Below, piece by piece: positions 11,322 through 21,759 of a stretch of 64,000 nucleotides of DNA (position 1 is its first letter; every line of letters starts with the position of its first letter). The stretch spans positions 43,755,892 to 43,819,891 of the forward strand of contig NC_081835.1 in the NCBI RefSeq assembly GCF_030867095.1, given 5' to 3'. This DNA is from Alligator mississippiensis (Eukaryota > Chordata > Crocodylia > Alligatoridae). Under the pieces are notes generated by a model. The model saw only the letters and a list, made by a program, of their open reading frames with translations. It was not told the DNA's origin and did no database searches. A program made the position numbers and the translations under genes.

Positions 11322-11639
11322 TTAGGGACACCATGTTTCAGGGGTGTACTTGGTAGCCATGTTGGTCTGAGACAAAAAGACATACAAAAAACTAGAACTC
11401 TTAGTTCCAAAATGATACCTTTTATTAGACCAACTGGAAAATGGCAAGAAAATTGTCCTTTTCTTCAAGCTTTCGGGATCAAAGTCCCTTTGTCAGGCTT
11501 CGTCAGAGCCTGACAAAGGGACTTTGATCCTGAAAGCTTGCAGAAAAGGACAATTTTCTTGCCATTTTCCAGTTGGTCTAATAAAAGGTATCATTTTGGA
11601 ACCAAGCGTTCTAGTTTTTTGTATGTCTTAGGGACACCA
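11322..11639. mobile_element. Near-perfect palindromic insertion with 12-bp target-site duplication
   Basis: TTAGGGACACCA occurs at 11,322-11,333 and 11,628-11,639, flanking a 294-bp insertion. Within it, 11,378-11,499 and 11,507-11,628 are inverted copies with a loop of about 7 bases, giving a 251-bp palindrome with few mismatches. The head, TGGTAGCCATGTTGGTCTGAG, lies at about 11,350 and is not duplicated. The AATAAAAGGTATCA end motif is shared with the foldback at 6.4-7.2 kb, so the two are probably one family. Confidence 0.82.
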
Positions 11640-14585
11640 AGGCTTGGCACAAGGCACACATGATAAGAGTTAAGCAGTCTGTTTGGTGGCCTGGGTTTAG
11701 CGTGCAGTTAGAGTTGTGACATTAGCTGGGACTTAAATGTTTGCATGGAAATCATCTCAATGAAAACACTGCTACCACCAGGCACACCAAGCTAATGAGC
11801 TGGGACTGACCTTTTCACTGGACTCAACAACTCTTGTTGGGCTGATCTCTCAAGATTCACTGAAGCTACCAGGTTGTTCAACACCACATTCAGTGCAGAT
11901 ATGAAGAGGATCAAACCCAGCTTTGCCCGTTTGGAGATGACAGAGCAGGTCAACTCTGACAATGGCCCTCAGGTGCAGGAAGGCCCTGGAACCCTCACTG
12001 CTACTTTGATAGTCCAGCTGCAGGAATCATCAACCCAAACTGGTGCCATCTTGCTGTATCCCCAGCAGATTCCAGTACACCCTCCCCACTACAGTGAGAC
12101 TGAACCTGTGAACAACACTCCACCTGCCCACAGGGAACGGTCAGCAGGCCCTCCAGCTCCTCTCCCTGCATGGAGATTTCAGCTAGAGGGACATGAACTT
12201 CTGCCTACCTGAAGAGTCACATGAAACTCTAAGCCTTCAGAAAAGTCAACAGACTCTTTGGCTGCCTCAGGGATGGAGCTCCAGGCTGATGGTTCCCCCT
12301 TGTAGCACTGTTTGTTTTTTGTTTGGGATGTATGAGTTGTTCCCTTTGAATATGAAAGAACATTTTGGTTAAGCATGCTGCTGTAGTGCTAGCTGGGAGT
12401 ACATAGATCCACTGCTTGGGAAGCACACTGTAAGAGAAGAAGAGTCTTTGAATGCAGGAAATCAAGGCAGTCTGGCATTGACTCCAACCACCTTGCAGCT
12501 TGGTTTCTGTAAGGCCCTTCAAGGCTTCCCTGGACCTGGGAACAAAGTGAGTCAAGGCAGCAAACACAGGCTTCCTGCCAGCCCTCAGGTCCTGAATGAT
12601 GGAATCCGGCCTGCAGTCAGGAAGACACGGCCTTGTGTTCCCAGTCAGATGGCACAGGACATGCAGAGGACAAGGAAAGCCCCAGTCCTCAAACCTGTCA
12701 ACAGGAAACTATCAGAGTCACCTGCTGAAAGCTCTTTGGCTCTGCACAGGCTGAGCTATAGTTGTCTAACTCTGACATTGCAAAAGCAGTTCCAGGCCTG
12801 GCCAGCAAGGCTGAGTCACTGCTGCTTCCAGTAGGACTTTTATCTATGCTGATAGTTCCATCAGCTTCCAGGAACACATCGCTCACATGATGGGCCATTA
12901 TAGCTGTATCACAATTGTCCCAGCTGGATTTTCAGAGGCACAGAGTCTGGGTGCGTGCATTTGAGGCATCCATTCTCTGACCTGTGCTCTCTTTCAGAGA
13001 TTCCCCATCACTCCTTGGGGCAGGTGGTGAGTGGGTCATTGAGAGGGCCTAGTGAGTTCAATGGGCCTCTTTACTGGAACATTTCCTTCAGTAGGAATCA
13101 TCATCATCATTAGAGAAGAGCTGGGGTGGGGGAAAGCCACTCCACAGGGCTCTGATCTGTAGCTTCCAGCTGTCACGTTTACATGCAGAGATGCACACCA
13201 CAAAGTACAGACCTCCACAGGCCCAGTCCTAGTCAGGCAGTTGTCTTAAGGAGCTCTGCATGTCCACAGCTGGGAGGTGAAGGGCAACCCATGTATTCAT
13301 GACAGAGGCATTGTGTGAAAAACAAAGATCCAAACACGCAATACTCCTCATGAAAAGAGATAGCGTTTGGTGTGTCAGGGCTTTATGGGTGCCCTTCCAA
13401 GCACTGCATGCTGGGTCCTCTAATCCTGGCTGGCTGCCCAGCCATGATCTACTCCCTCATTATATTAGCACAGCTAGTGCATTCCTAGTGCATGCTCCTT
13501 GGTCTAGGAAAGGGTGGGTGCCTTGAAAGAAGTGAGCAATAAGACGTGCATAGAAGAGGGGTGCAGCCACAACACTGGGGAGGAGACGATGTTTTCCATC
13601 AGGTGCTCCAAGGCTGAGTGGCACACCCTATAGAAAGGAGAGACAAAGCAAGGGGCACGCTATCTCCTGGCCTCCAGCAACATGGAAACTATTACCCACA
13701 TGAGGAAAGAACAAGTCAGTGCCAGGAGCTTGCTGGGGATTGTTGACACAGGCATAATAACATCATGTGCAGCCAGTGGGAGAGCCCCACCACGGTCCAG
13801 AGCTCTGAAGCCCTTTGACAGCACAAGAAGGTCTCTGAGTCCCAGAGAGAAAGCGCTGGGGTGAGCAGGCTAAGGAAGGAAATGAGCTCAAGGCAGCCGT
13901 GCTGCCGTCAGAGTGGGGACCTGGCTAACTAAAGAGGACTGCCAAGCAAGAGCACTACCAGGGGACGTGATCCCCAGCAGCAGGAGTGCCCAGCGCTGAC
14001 TTTTATTGTTCAGAGTTCAGCAGGAATGGAACAATGCCAAAGTGGGGAAAGACGACAGGTCGAACCACTGCTGTATCTGCCGCAGAACTGACTGTCACCC
14101 CTTCCCTGCCCACATACAGCCAGGGTCCCATGAAACCCAGATCATCCTGTAGTGAGACCAGACCAAGACCTGGTGTGGGGGGACTCTCAGGTAGCTCCTG
14201 GCATTGCTGGATTGGACATTAGGTTGGCACCAGACCTGTTTCCCGCCCCCACTAGTAACCAGGGGGAATATATTCCTTGTTAAGAAAACCAGGGTGGGGT
14301 TTCCCACTCCCATTGTGGAGCCTCCTCTCTTATGTTTGGCTTTAGCAAGATCCTGCAGCTATTGAGTATTTAATTGTTCAGCACATACTGGGACGCAGTT
14401 CCCTGATATAAGGCAGTAATTGCTTTTTCCACACAGAAGCAGCCATGGCCCCGGGGACCATTACTAGAATCATCAAATTCCATTGTCTCCTGTCCACTCT
14501 TTTTCTTAGTGTGCAGGCATTGTTCAGTCTTCAAAGACAAGACTTAGCGGTCATTCTACAATACCATTTTTAAAGGGGGAGCCGT
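11640..14585. other. Non-genic stretch
   Basis: No exon with a recognisable product, no clear transposon ends, and no tandem repeats longer than a few units. The ORFs are short and unsupported. Confidence 0.4.
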
Positions 14586-14650
14586 TGCACATAGCAGAAG
14601 ACAGCTTAAAGTATAAGCAAACCAATCAGTTCCTGTGAGATAATAAGCCA
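14586..14650. repeat. Paralogue of the 6.4/7.2 kb insertion site
   Basis: Sequence here matches 6,395-6,446 joined directly to 7,196 onward. It shares the TAGCAGAAGAC block, GTATAAGCAAA and GTTCCTGTGAGATAATAAGCC without the 736-bp insert. It is an unoccupied version of the same site. Confidence 0.7.
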
Positions 14651-14801
14651 GGGTGTGAATTTAGTGTGTCAGATACCAGATGGCAAATGTGAAGTTGGTT
14701 AGCTCTCACAAGAAGGTTAGGCTGCCTTGCATTTAATACCAGTAATAGCATCCACATGGGCAGTTACCACAGAGTAGCTGACACAATATAAATTCACACC
14801 C
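14651..14801. mobile_element. Short MITE with GGGTGTGAATTTA termini
   Basis: GGGTGTGAATTTAGTGTGTCAG on the left is mirrored by the complement of CTGACACAATATAAATTCACACCC on the right, giving about 22 bp of inverted repeat around 105 bp. Part of the same MITE sits at 7,210-7,265. The superfamily is not determined. Confidence 0.65.
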
Positions 14802-14806
14802 TGTTT

Positions 14807-15074
14807 CAGCAGTTCTCTATCTTTTTAGACTCAAGACACCCCTTGTTAGGCTTAAGGTACCCCCTCAGAAAATGCCAGCTGTTAGCTTACTCTTGTTTCT
14901 TGATAACAGTAAATAAATGGTAATGTTCTGTTAAAAAGAACTCAGAAAGCCCACAGCAGGGCAGAATGGCTTTGACACTATGGATTCCTATTTGAAATCT
15001 CTGGGTTTCTTGTGAATCATGTATAGGTATTTGCACACCTAATGTTGCTGTGGCACTCTTGCTGAGAATCACTG
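14807..15074. mobile_element. hAT-type MITE
   Basis: The left end CAGCAGTTCTCTATCTTTTTAG resembles the CAGTGGTTCTCAACCTTTTT hAT terminus, and the right end is the complement of CAGTGATTCTCAGC. The flanking 8-mers CCCTGTTT and CCCTATTT match at 7 of 8. The left duplicate overlaps the end of the adjoining GGGTGTG MITE. Confidence 0.78.
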
Positions 15075-16198
15075 CCCTATTTGCCTTGCTGTAACTTGCT
15101 GCCATTTCCATACCTGAAATCCCTCTAGCAAGAGTAACTGGTTGGCCCAGAGTAGTTCTCTGGGTACCAGGAATCCTGAATCCAATTGAAATTTCAAGGT
15201 GGGACGTAGAAAGAAAAAATATAGCTGGAATTTGGTCTGGGTAGCAGAACTATTGAGCCTATGTTTGCCAGTCCTAATGTAAGAATGAGTAAATTTTAGT
15301 GACCAGGACCTTGGAATTAAGTGGCCCTCAGCATGCCCTAACCGCACCAGAGTTTTGGATTAGTCAGCACAGCATCCCAGAAACTCACTGGCATCCTTGG
15401 AGCTTTTCTTGTCAGGCTCTTACCAATATGGCCCAGCTGTACAAGCTGACAGTGTCACTGGACAGGACTGGGTGGCTGCAAGTTGCCTCATTTTATAGGG
15501 AGTCTCCCCAATGGTTGAGAACAAGCTGTTCTTTGCCAATTCAAAAGTAGCAATGAAGAAAAGAAAATTCAGCTGGCCCCATAAGGAAATAATTGAGGGC
15601 AGACATGGCTATTCCATTTAAACAAAACCTTTTGTCTGCTGCTTTCTGGAGGGAAATGAAAAGGAAGCTGCAAAATGCCATCTATTGTCTCTGCTCTGTC
15701 CCTGGAGTGCAGAAGAGACTGAAGGAGCCATGAGTGGGTGGCCGGCGGGGAGGCCTGGGCAGTTCATAAAGGCAGCAGTTATTTAGACTGAGCAAGGAGG
15801 TAGCTTTCCAGAGAGCTGGTTCCTTCCCTTGACTCTGCCACTGACTCTCTGCATGGCCTGGGGTGATTCATTTCACTGCCATCTGCCTCAGTTCCCCAGC
15901 TGTATGACAGCAATGGCAATACTGATCCACTATCAGAAAGTGCTCTGGACTGTATGAATGTGATCTGGCTCTGCTGCAGCCCTGGCAAGGACACCCTTTT
16001 CTCCCACACACCCCTGGGCTGAAATAGCAATGCCAGATTCCTGCATCAGCCCCCTCCGGGGTAGAGCAGTGCTAGTGTTAAGAAACATTTTCAGCAATAT
16101 GCAGTGGTGAGATAAAAAAGCTCGCTCAGGAGCATGCCTCAAGGTCTCAAGGCAGAGCTGCCTGTTTCCCAGCTGCTTGGGAAAATCAGCATTTCCTA
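15075..16198. other. Non-genic stretch with one MIR-like SINE
   Basis: No exon recognised. A MIR-like segment in + orientation lies at about 15,820-15,970, with CTCTGCCACTGACTCT, GGTGATTCATTTCACTG and GCCTCAGTTCCCCAGCTG blocks. Confidence 0.5.
15820..15970 (+). repeat. MIR-like SINE
   Basis: The order of blocks (TGCCACTGACTCTCTGC, a CATTTCACTGCC block, CCTCAGTTCCCCAGCTGTA) follows the MIR consensus as remembered. The copy is divergent. Confidence 0.6.
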
Positions 16199-16872
16199 TG
16201 AGACTGAAGTTGGTTCCTTGTTCCTGGTTCCTTTTTCAAAGCTAATCCTTACACAATTCAAGGTTGTTCATAATTAATTACACAAGCTAGAGTTAGGATG
16301 CCATAAAAATGTATATTTACTAATAAAAATGTAAAATAATATCATGCATTAAGTACATAGCCCTGAGAAAAGACCTGAGAGTAGGCTGGGATTATGGGGC
16401 AAAACCCTTTTCAAGTCACTATAAAAGACACATCTCTAGCATTGAAGAAACCTGAGCAGGGTCACTCCAAAGTACATATCACAACCTCCAGCAGACCCCT
16501 AGGAAAAAGCTTAGACATTGTGTTTCCCAGCCCAAAGCTTGGTTTTTACATGCCAGCTTGCCAACTGCCAGCCCCTAAATCCATGTGCTATTTACATTGT
16601 AATAAATAAGGAGCTGCTTTAAAACTGGGATTATGGGGCACAACCCACTTTCAAAACATGCATCACCACTACCGAGGGATTCTTCTGAAGAAGCCTGGGC
16701 AGGTCCCTGCTTGATTTTCAATACATATCACTATAAGCATGAAACCTACTTGAATGACTGGGGACATCATTGCATTATTTAATTTCTTGGTTCAGGTTTA
16801 ACCCAAGTTAAAAATTACACTATGGTTTTTCTTCTTTGGTTTTTCTTACTAAACATGCACCAGTCTTCTCAG

Positions 16873-17151
16873 CAGGGCTGTCCCTAGGGGAGGGCAAATC
16901 AGGGCGACTGCCCTGGGACCCGCACTTTGGAGGGCCCTGCACAGCTGGGTGGAGCAGCCACAGCAACTCTGCACCGCCGCCAGCTGCTTCACGTCCAGCC
17001 ACTCGCTACCCTGCCCCACCACCGCCAGCACCACTGCTGCCAATGGCAGCGGCAATTTTTTCAGGTCTGGGGCACATGGGATTGGAGCAGGGGCAGGGAC
17101 CCGCTCAGGCTGATTTGCCCTAGGCCCTGAGCCCTGCTTGGGTTGGCTCTA
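16873..17151. mobile_element. hAT-type MITE with perfect 8-bp duplication
   Basis: CTTCTCAG flanks both sides exactly (16,865-16,872 and 17,152-17,159). The left end is CAGGGCTGTCCCTAGG and the right end is the complement of TAGAGCCAACCCAAG. The GC-rich interior has no transposase. Confidence 0.85.
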
Positions 17152-17504
17152 CTTCTCAGACAGAAATATAAGCCAATATGAGGATTTTTGGCTAAGCACC
17201 TGTCATGTCTTTTCACTATAGATGTGTGAAGTTATTCATCTGGAATTATTTTTTTTCTACTTTGTGACCTTTTACATATTTTGTTATTTATTAAGATAAA
17301 ATAAAGCATGTTAATTTAAATTGCTTTCCAACAGAAAATACATAAATTTTCTTTTTTTTTGCATCGAAACACTGATTTTTCCAAAATTAACTTATTTATT
17401 ACTGTATTTACTGAAATCCAAGATAAGGATTTTTCCCCTCATTCAACATGGGGAAAATATGCCTCCTCTTGGATCTGAGTACCAGCACTCTGTCGTACAG
17501 GTCA

Positions 17505-17765
17505 GGGACCAGTCAGAGGATAGGGCAGCAATTTGCATAAGGATCGGTTGGAGATCGAGCAGTAACATTCTCATGACTGGACAAGGGATCAGGAAACTGC
17601 ATATGTTGGAAGATTGGGAAGCAGCAGGGGTCATGGGCTGGAGCAGCAGCACACAGAGGGAAGCAGGCAGGAGACTGGGCAGCAGCGTGCATTGGGATTG
17701 GGAGGCAGCAGATGTTGGGGACTGGGCAGCAGCACATGATGGGGATCAGGTGGCCATGCAGATTG
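17505..17765 (+). repeat. Degenerate ~33-bp minisatellite
   Basis: The phrase GGGACTGGGCAGCAGCAC and variants (ATTGGGAAGCAGCAG, GACTGGGCAGCAGC, TTGGGAGGCAGCAG) recur about every 33-36 bases for seven or so units. The 197-codon ORF across it (17,321-17,914) follows from the repeat and has no recognisable domain. Confidence 0.6.
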
Positions 17766-18089
17766 GAAATCAGGTGTGGGGGGCAAGTGAATGGGGGTCC
17801 CCTAATGGTTTGTGGATCAGGCAACAGGTAGCAGGACACAGGCATCAAGGGCAAATGGCAAGGGAACAAGGGGCAGGGGTCAAGCTGTCTGTCTTCCCCC
17901 CCTTCCACAGTTGAGGACAGTTTTAAGACAACCATCCAATAATTAAATTCTACACATGAAAAATTAAAGCAAATTATAGAATGATAATATAATTTTCCCT
18001 GTGTGGAATCTACCTATTTGGGGTGGTTCTCCTACATTCAAAGGCATCAGGTAAATATGGTATTAATTGCAAAAATAAATTATCATTAT

Positions 18090-19220
18090 CAATGCATACT
18101 ATTCCATCCAATAACATGGATCGTGAGCTTAACACCAAGTTGGTTAGGTGGGTGAGAAACTGGCTGCAGGATAGGACCCAGAGAGTTGTAGTGAATGGAT
18201 CTGTGTCATCCTGGCGAGAAGTGGGCAGCAGTGTCCTGCAGGGGTCGGTGCTTGGTCCAGTACTTTTCAACATCTTTATCAATGATTTGGATGTCGGGGT
18301 GAAGAGCGCACTGGCCAAGTTCGCGGACAACACCAAGTTATGGGGAAGCATGGTCACACTTGAAGATACAGATACTTGAAGAAGGCTGCAGATACAGGTG
18401 GACCTAAACAGGCTGGCAAGTTGGGTGGATTGGAAGCTGATGGAAATTCAATGATAAGAAATGTAAAGTGCTCCACCTTGGGACAAGCAACCCCCAACAC
18501 ACCTACAGGCTTGGCAGCACCAAACTGATTAGCAGCACGAAAGAAAAGGACCTGGGGGTAATAATAAACCACAGTATGAATATGAGCTGGCAGTGCGATG
18601 CTGTAGCTAGTAGGGCAAATAATACTCTGGCATGCATCAGTCAATGCATCTCCAGCAAAACCAAGGAGATGATGCTTCCGCTCTGCTCAGCACTGTCGTA
18701 ACCACAGCTGGACTTACTACATCCAGTTCTGGGCACCAAACTTTCACAAGGATGTGGACAAGCTTGAGAGAGTCCAAAGATGAGCCACCCATATGATCAC
18801 AGTCTTAAAAGGCAAGCCATATGAGGAAAGGCTAAGAGATCCAGGACTCTTTAGCCTGAGGAAAATGAGGCTAAAAGGGGACCTGGTAGCAGTTTACCGC
18901 TACACTAGGGCAGTACATGAAGGGCTCAATTAGCAACTGTTCACCAGAGCACCTGAGGGGAAAACCAGGAGTAATGGCCACAAACTCCAGGAAGATCGAT
19001 TTAGGCTCAACATTAGGGAAAACTTCTTCAGTCAGGGTTGTCCAGACTGTGGAATAAGCTCCCTCCAGAGGTGGTGCAGTCACCTACCCTGGAAATTTTC
19101 AAGAGGAAACTAGACAGTCACTTTGCTGGGGTCACAAGACCTCGGTTGTCTTTGCTGCTTGGTGCAGGGGGCTGGACCCAATGATCTTCTGTGGTCCCTT
19201 CTGGCCTTACAATCTATGAA
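18090..19220 (+). mobile_element. CR1 LINE, 5'-truncated, with 3' end
   Basis: The plus strand encodes the CR1 reverse transcriptase C-terminal half. [15 protein letters not shown], a [18 protein letters not shown] block and the FADNTKLWG active-site region (canonical FADD is FADN here) are near 18,150-18,350. The thumb and connection with SKTKEMMLPLC and LERVQR-like blocks follow. Frame changes occur along the length, so it is a dead copy. It ends near 19,206 in the usual CR1 tail with GGTCCCTTCTGGCC-type sequence. Confidence 0.88.
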
Positions 19221-19394
19221 TCTGTGAAACAGAAAGTAGAAGATAGATGAGAACAGATGAGAACTTAAAATCACAGTATTGGCACTAGTAGTACTAGTAG
19301 TAGGCATCTTTCTCATGAAACAATAGAATTATGTGGAGTGAGACATCAGCTCGCTGAAAGAAATACTCACTTGAAAGATAAAGTGAAGCTGGAG

Positions 19395-20088
19395 TGACCG
19401 ACACCCAGGAAAAAAGCAACCTACTTAATGGGTACTTTGCATCAGTTTTTCACCAGCCCAAAGGGACCACCCTGCCTAACATGATGCACGACAGCCAGGA
19501 TGAGAGTGAATTTATACCCAACATCGGTGTAGACCTTGTAGAGGAACACTTTGAGAGGCTGAACACCTTTAAGTCAACTGGTCCTGACAGTTTGCAAACC
19601 CAGAGTATTTAAGGAGCTAGCAGACATCATAGCCCAGCCACTGGCAAGGATATTCGAGAACTCATGGCGCTCAGGCAAAGTACCCAAAGGTTGGAAGAAG
19701 GCCAGCGTGGTACCTATCTTCAAGAAACGGAGGAAAGTAGATCTGGGGAACTTCAAGCCAATCGGAGTCAGAGAGTGGTAGTCGACAGAAGTGAATCATC
19801 AGGGCGCTCTGTGACCAGCGGTGTTTCCCAAGGCTCCGTCCTTGGACCTGTACTCTTTAACGTCTTTATTAACCATGTGGACACTGGTGTCAGAAGCCGA
19901 CTGGCCACATTCGCCAATGACACCAAACTTTGGGGTAGAGTGTCCACGCCCAAGGATAGGCTGGTAATCCAGGTTGACCTTGATAGGCTTAGAAAGTGGG
20001 CGGATAAAAGCCTGATGACATTTAATATGGAAAAATGCATGGTACTCCACCTCAGGAAAAAAACCCTGCATCACGCTTATAGGCTTTG
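19395..20088 (+). mobile_element. CR1 LINE fragment with internal deletion
   Basis: It encodes earlier CR1 RT sequence (LNGYFASVF, FKSTGPD, then WKKASVVPIFKK). It then jumps directly from the NFKPI block near 19,755 to the RVVVDRS block, losing the intervening RT core. It continues through [23 protein letters not shown] and LDRLRKWAD. It ends abruptly where satellite monomers resume at about 20,090. It is a separate insertion from the copy at 18.1-19.2 kb. Confidence 0.85.
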
Positions 20089-20089
20089 G

Positions 20090-21050
20090 GTTGGGCAGGG
20101 GATTCCCATAATTCTTAAGGAGAGTCTCCAGATGGCAGTGACGTGTGTTTTGGGGTGACCCAAAAAGGATTTTACCTGACAATCCCAGCCCAAATTCAGC
20201 TACTTATTTGGGGTTAGGTACAGAAGACATAGGCCTGGGGCCTGCCAGTTGTCAGGTTGGCACTCATAAACCAAGCATTGGGTTGGGCAGAACTCTGCCC
20301 AGGCTTCTTCAGGAGAGTCCCCTGATGGCAAAGACATGTGTTTTGAGGTGACCTGAAAAGAATTTCCCCCTATAATCCCATCCCTAACCCAGCTCCTTAT
20401 TCAGGCCTTGGAGCCTGTCAGTAGGCAGCCTGTCATGCAGAAACCCAAGCTGTGGGTTGGGCAGGACTCTGCCCAGGCTTCTTTAGGAGAGTCCCTCAAT
20501 GTTGGGTACATGTGCTCTTGGGTGATGCAAAAAGGATTTCCACCCATAATCCCAACCCAAAACAAGCTCCTTATTCAGGGTTTTGTTCAGAGCACACAGG
20601 CCTGGGGCCTGTGAGTTGGCAGCCTGGCACTCACAAATCAGATTTTGGGTTGGATAGGACTCTGCCCAAATTGAGCTCCTTATTCAGGGCTAAATATGTA
20701 GTACAAAGGCCTGGGGGACTGTGAGTTGGCAACCTGGCACTCCCAAACTGAGCTTCAGGTCAGGCAGAACTCTGCACACACTTCAGGAAAGCCCCATGGT
20801 AGAGGTCTGTGTTCTAGGGTGATCTGAAAAGGATTGCCATCTGTAATCCCAGTCCAAACCTAGCTCTTTTTTCAGGTCTGGGAGCCTGTCAGTAGGCAGC
20901 CTGGCACACAAAAGCCAAGCTTCCAGTCAGGCAGGAACCCACCCAGGCTTCTTCAGGAGAAGCCCCCCTTGATGCCAGAGAGGTATGTTTTGTGGTGATC
21001 CAGACAGGATTTTGCTCCATAATCCCAGCCTAATCTCAGGTTTTTTTTCA
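20090..21050 (+). repeat. ~185-bp satellite array, right part of the larger TIR element
   Basis: Monomers are recognised by CAGCTCCTTATTCAGG and variants near 20,198, 20,391, 20,564, 20,672 and 20,861, together with GGGTTGGGCAGRACTCTGCCC, GGCTTCTTYAGGAGAGTCC and ATAATCCCAGCC blocks. They are related to but clearly diverged from the 9.8-10.8 kb monomers. The fourth unit is truncated. Confidence 0.82.
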
Positions 21051-21519
21051 TGGCTATTATTTTACTTTTTTATTAGTAAATATACATTTTTATGATGTCC
21101 TAACTCAATTTGGGCTGGGATTATGGGTGTAAATTCTTTTTGGGTCACCCCAAAACACATGTCTCTGCCATTGGGGGACTCTTCCCAAGAAGTCTGGGCA
21201 TTTCCAGCCCTAATATCCATGAAATCTATGAAATGATCAGGAGTTGGAGGGACTGATTTAAAAGGCAAGTTGAAGAGCAGGGAGCCCAACTAAACAGCAA
21301 GTAAGAGAAGAGATGATAAACTGATAAATGGCCTGCAAGCATCGGAAGGGTGTGAGCACGGCAGAGGCAGAGGAAATGCTTCAGCTTGAGCATGAGGGTG
21401 TAACTAGGCACAGACCTAAGGAGAGGAAGACACTGGCGGGATATCAGAGCTGCCTGACAGTGAGATCTGAGCCTGCCACATCCTCTTCTCAAGGACAAGG
21501 TGGGAGCCCTGAAGCTGGG

Positions 21520-21755
21520 GACACACATTGCTTATATTTCAGTAGCACACAGAGGCTCCCTATTGTGCTGGATGCTGTACATACACCAAGTGAGCCAGTG
21601 AACACATCCCTGCCCCAAAGAGCTCAGGATCCAGACTGAGGCAACAGAAGGGAGGTGATTTCGCCAAGATCACCCAGCAGGCCAGTGGCAGAGCTGGGAA
21701 CAGATCCCAGACCTCCTGGGTCCCTATGCAGTACCCTGCCCACTGGCCCTACAAT
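21520..21755 (-). repeat. MIR-like SINE, antisense
   Basis: The antisense MIR signature is present: AAGATCACCCAGCAGGCCAG, then GGCAGAGCTGGGAACAGATC and CCAGACCTCCTGG. It is preceded by a CCCTGCCCCAAAGAGCTCAG block commonly joined to it in reptile copies. Confidence 0.68.
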
Positions 21756-21759
21756 ACTT

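Larger units (their letters stand above)
16199..21205. mobile_element. Larger relative of the long-TIR satellite element, with CR1 fragments inside
   Basis: The left end (16,199-16,420) repeats the terminal block of the 9.4 kb element: GAAGTTGGTTCCTTG, CCTTTTTCAAAGCTAAT and GGGATTATGGGGCAAAA. The AT-rich part near 16,290-16,350 (AAAATGTATATTTACTAATAA) recurs inverted at 21,050-21,102. Satellite monomers lie inverted on the left (16,390-16,730) and forward on the right (20,090-21,050). The middle holds a hAT MITE, a minisatellite and two CR1 pieces. The outermost right terminus was not found, so the right boundary is approximate. Confidence 0.55.
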
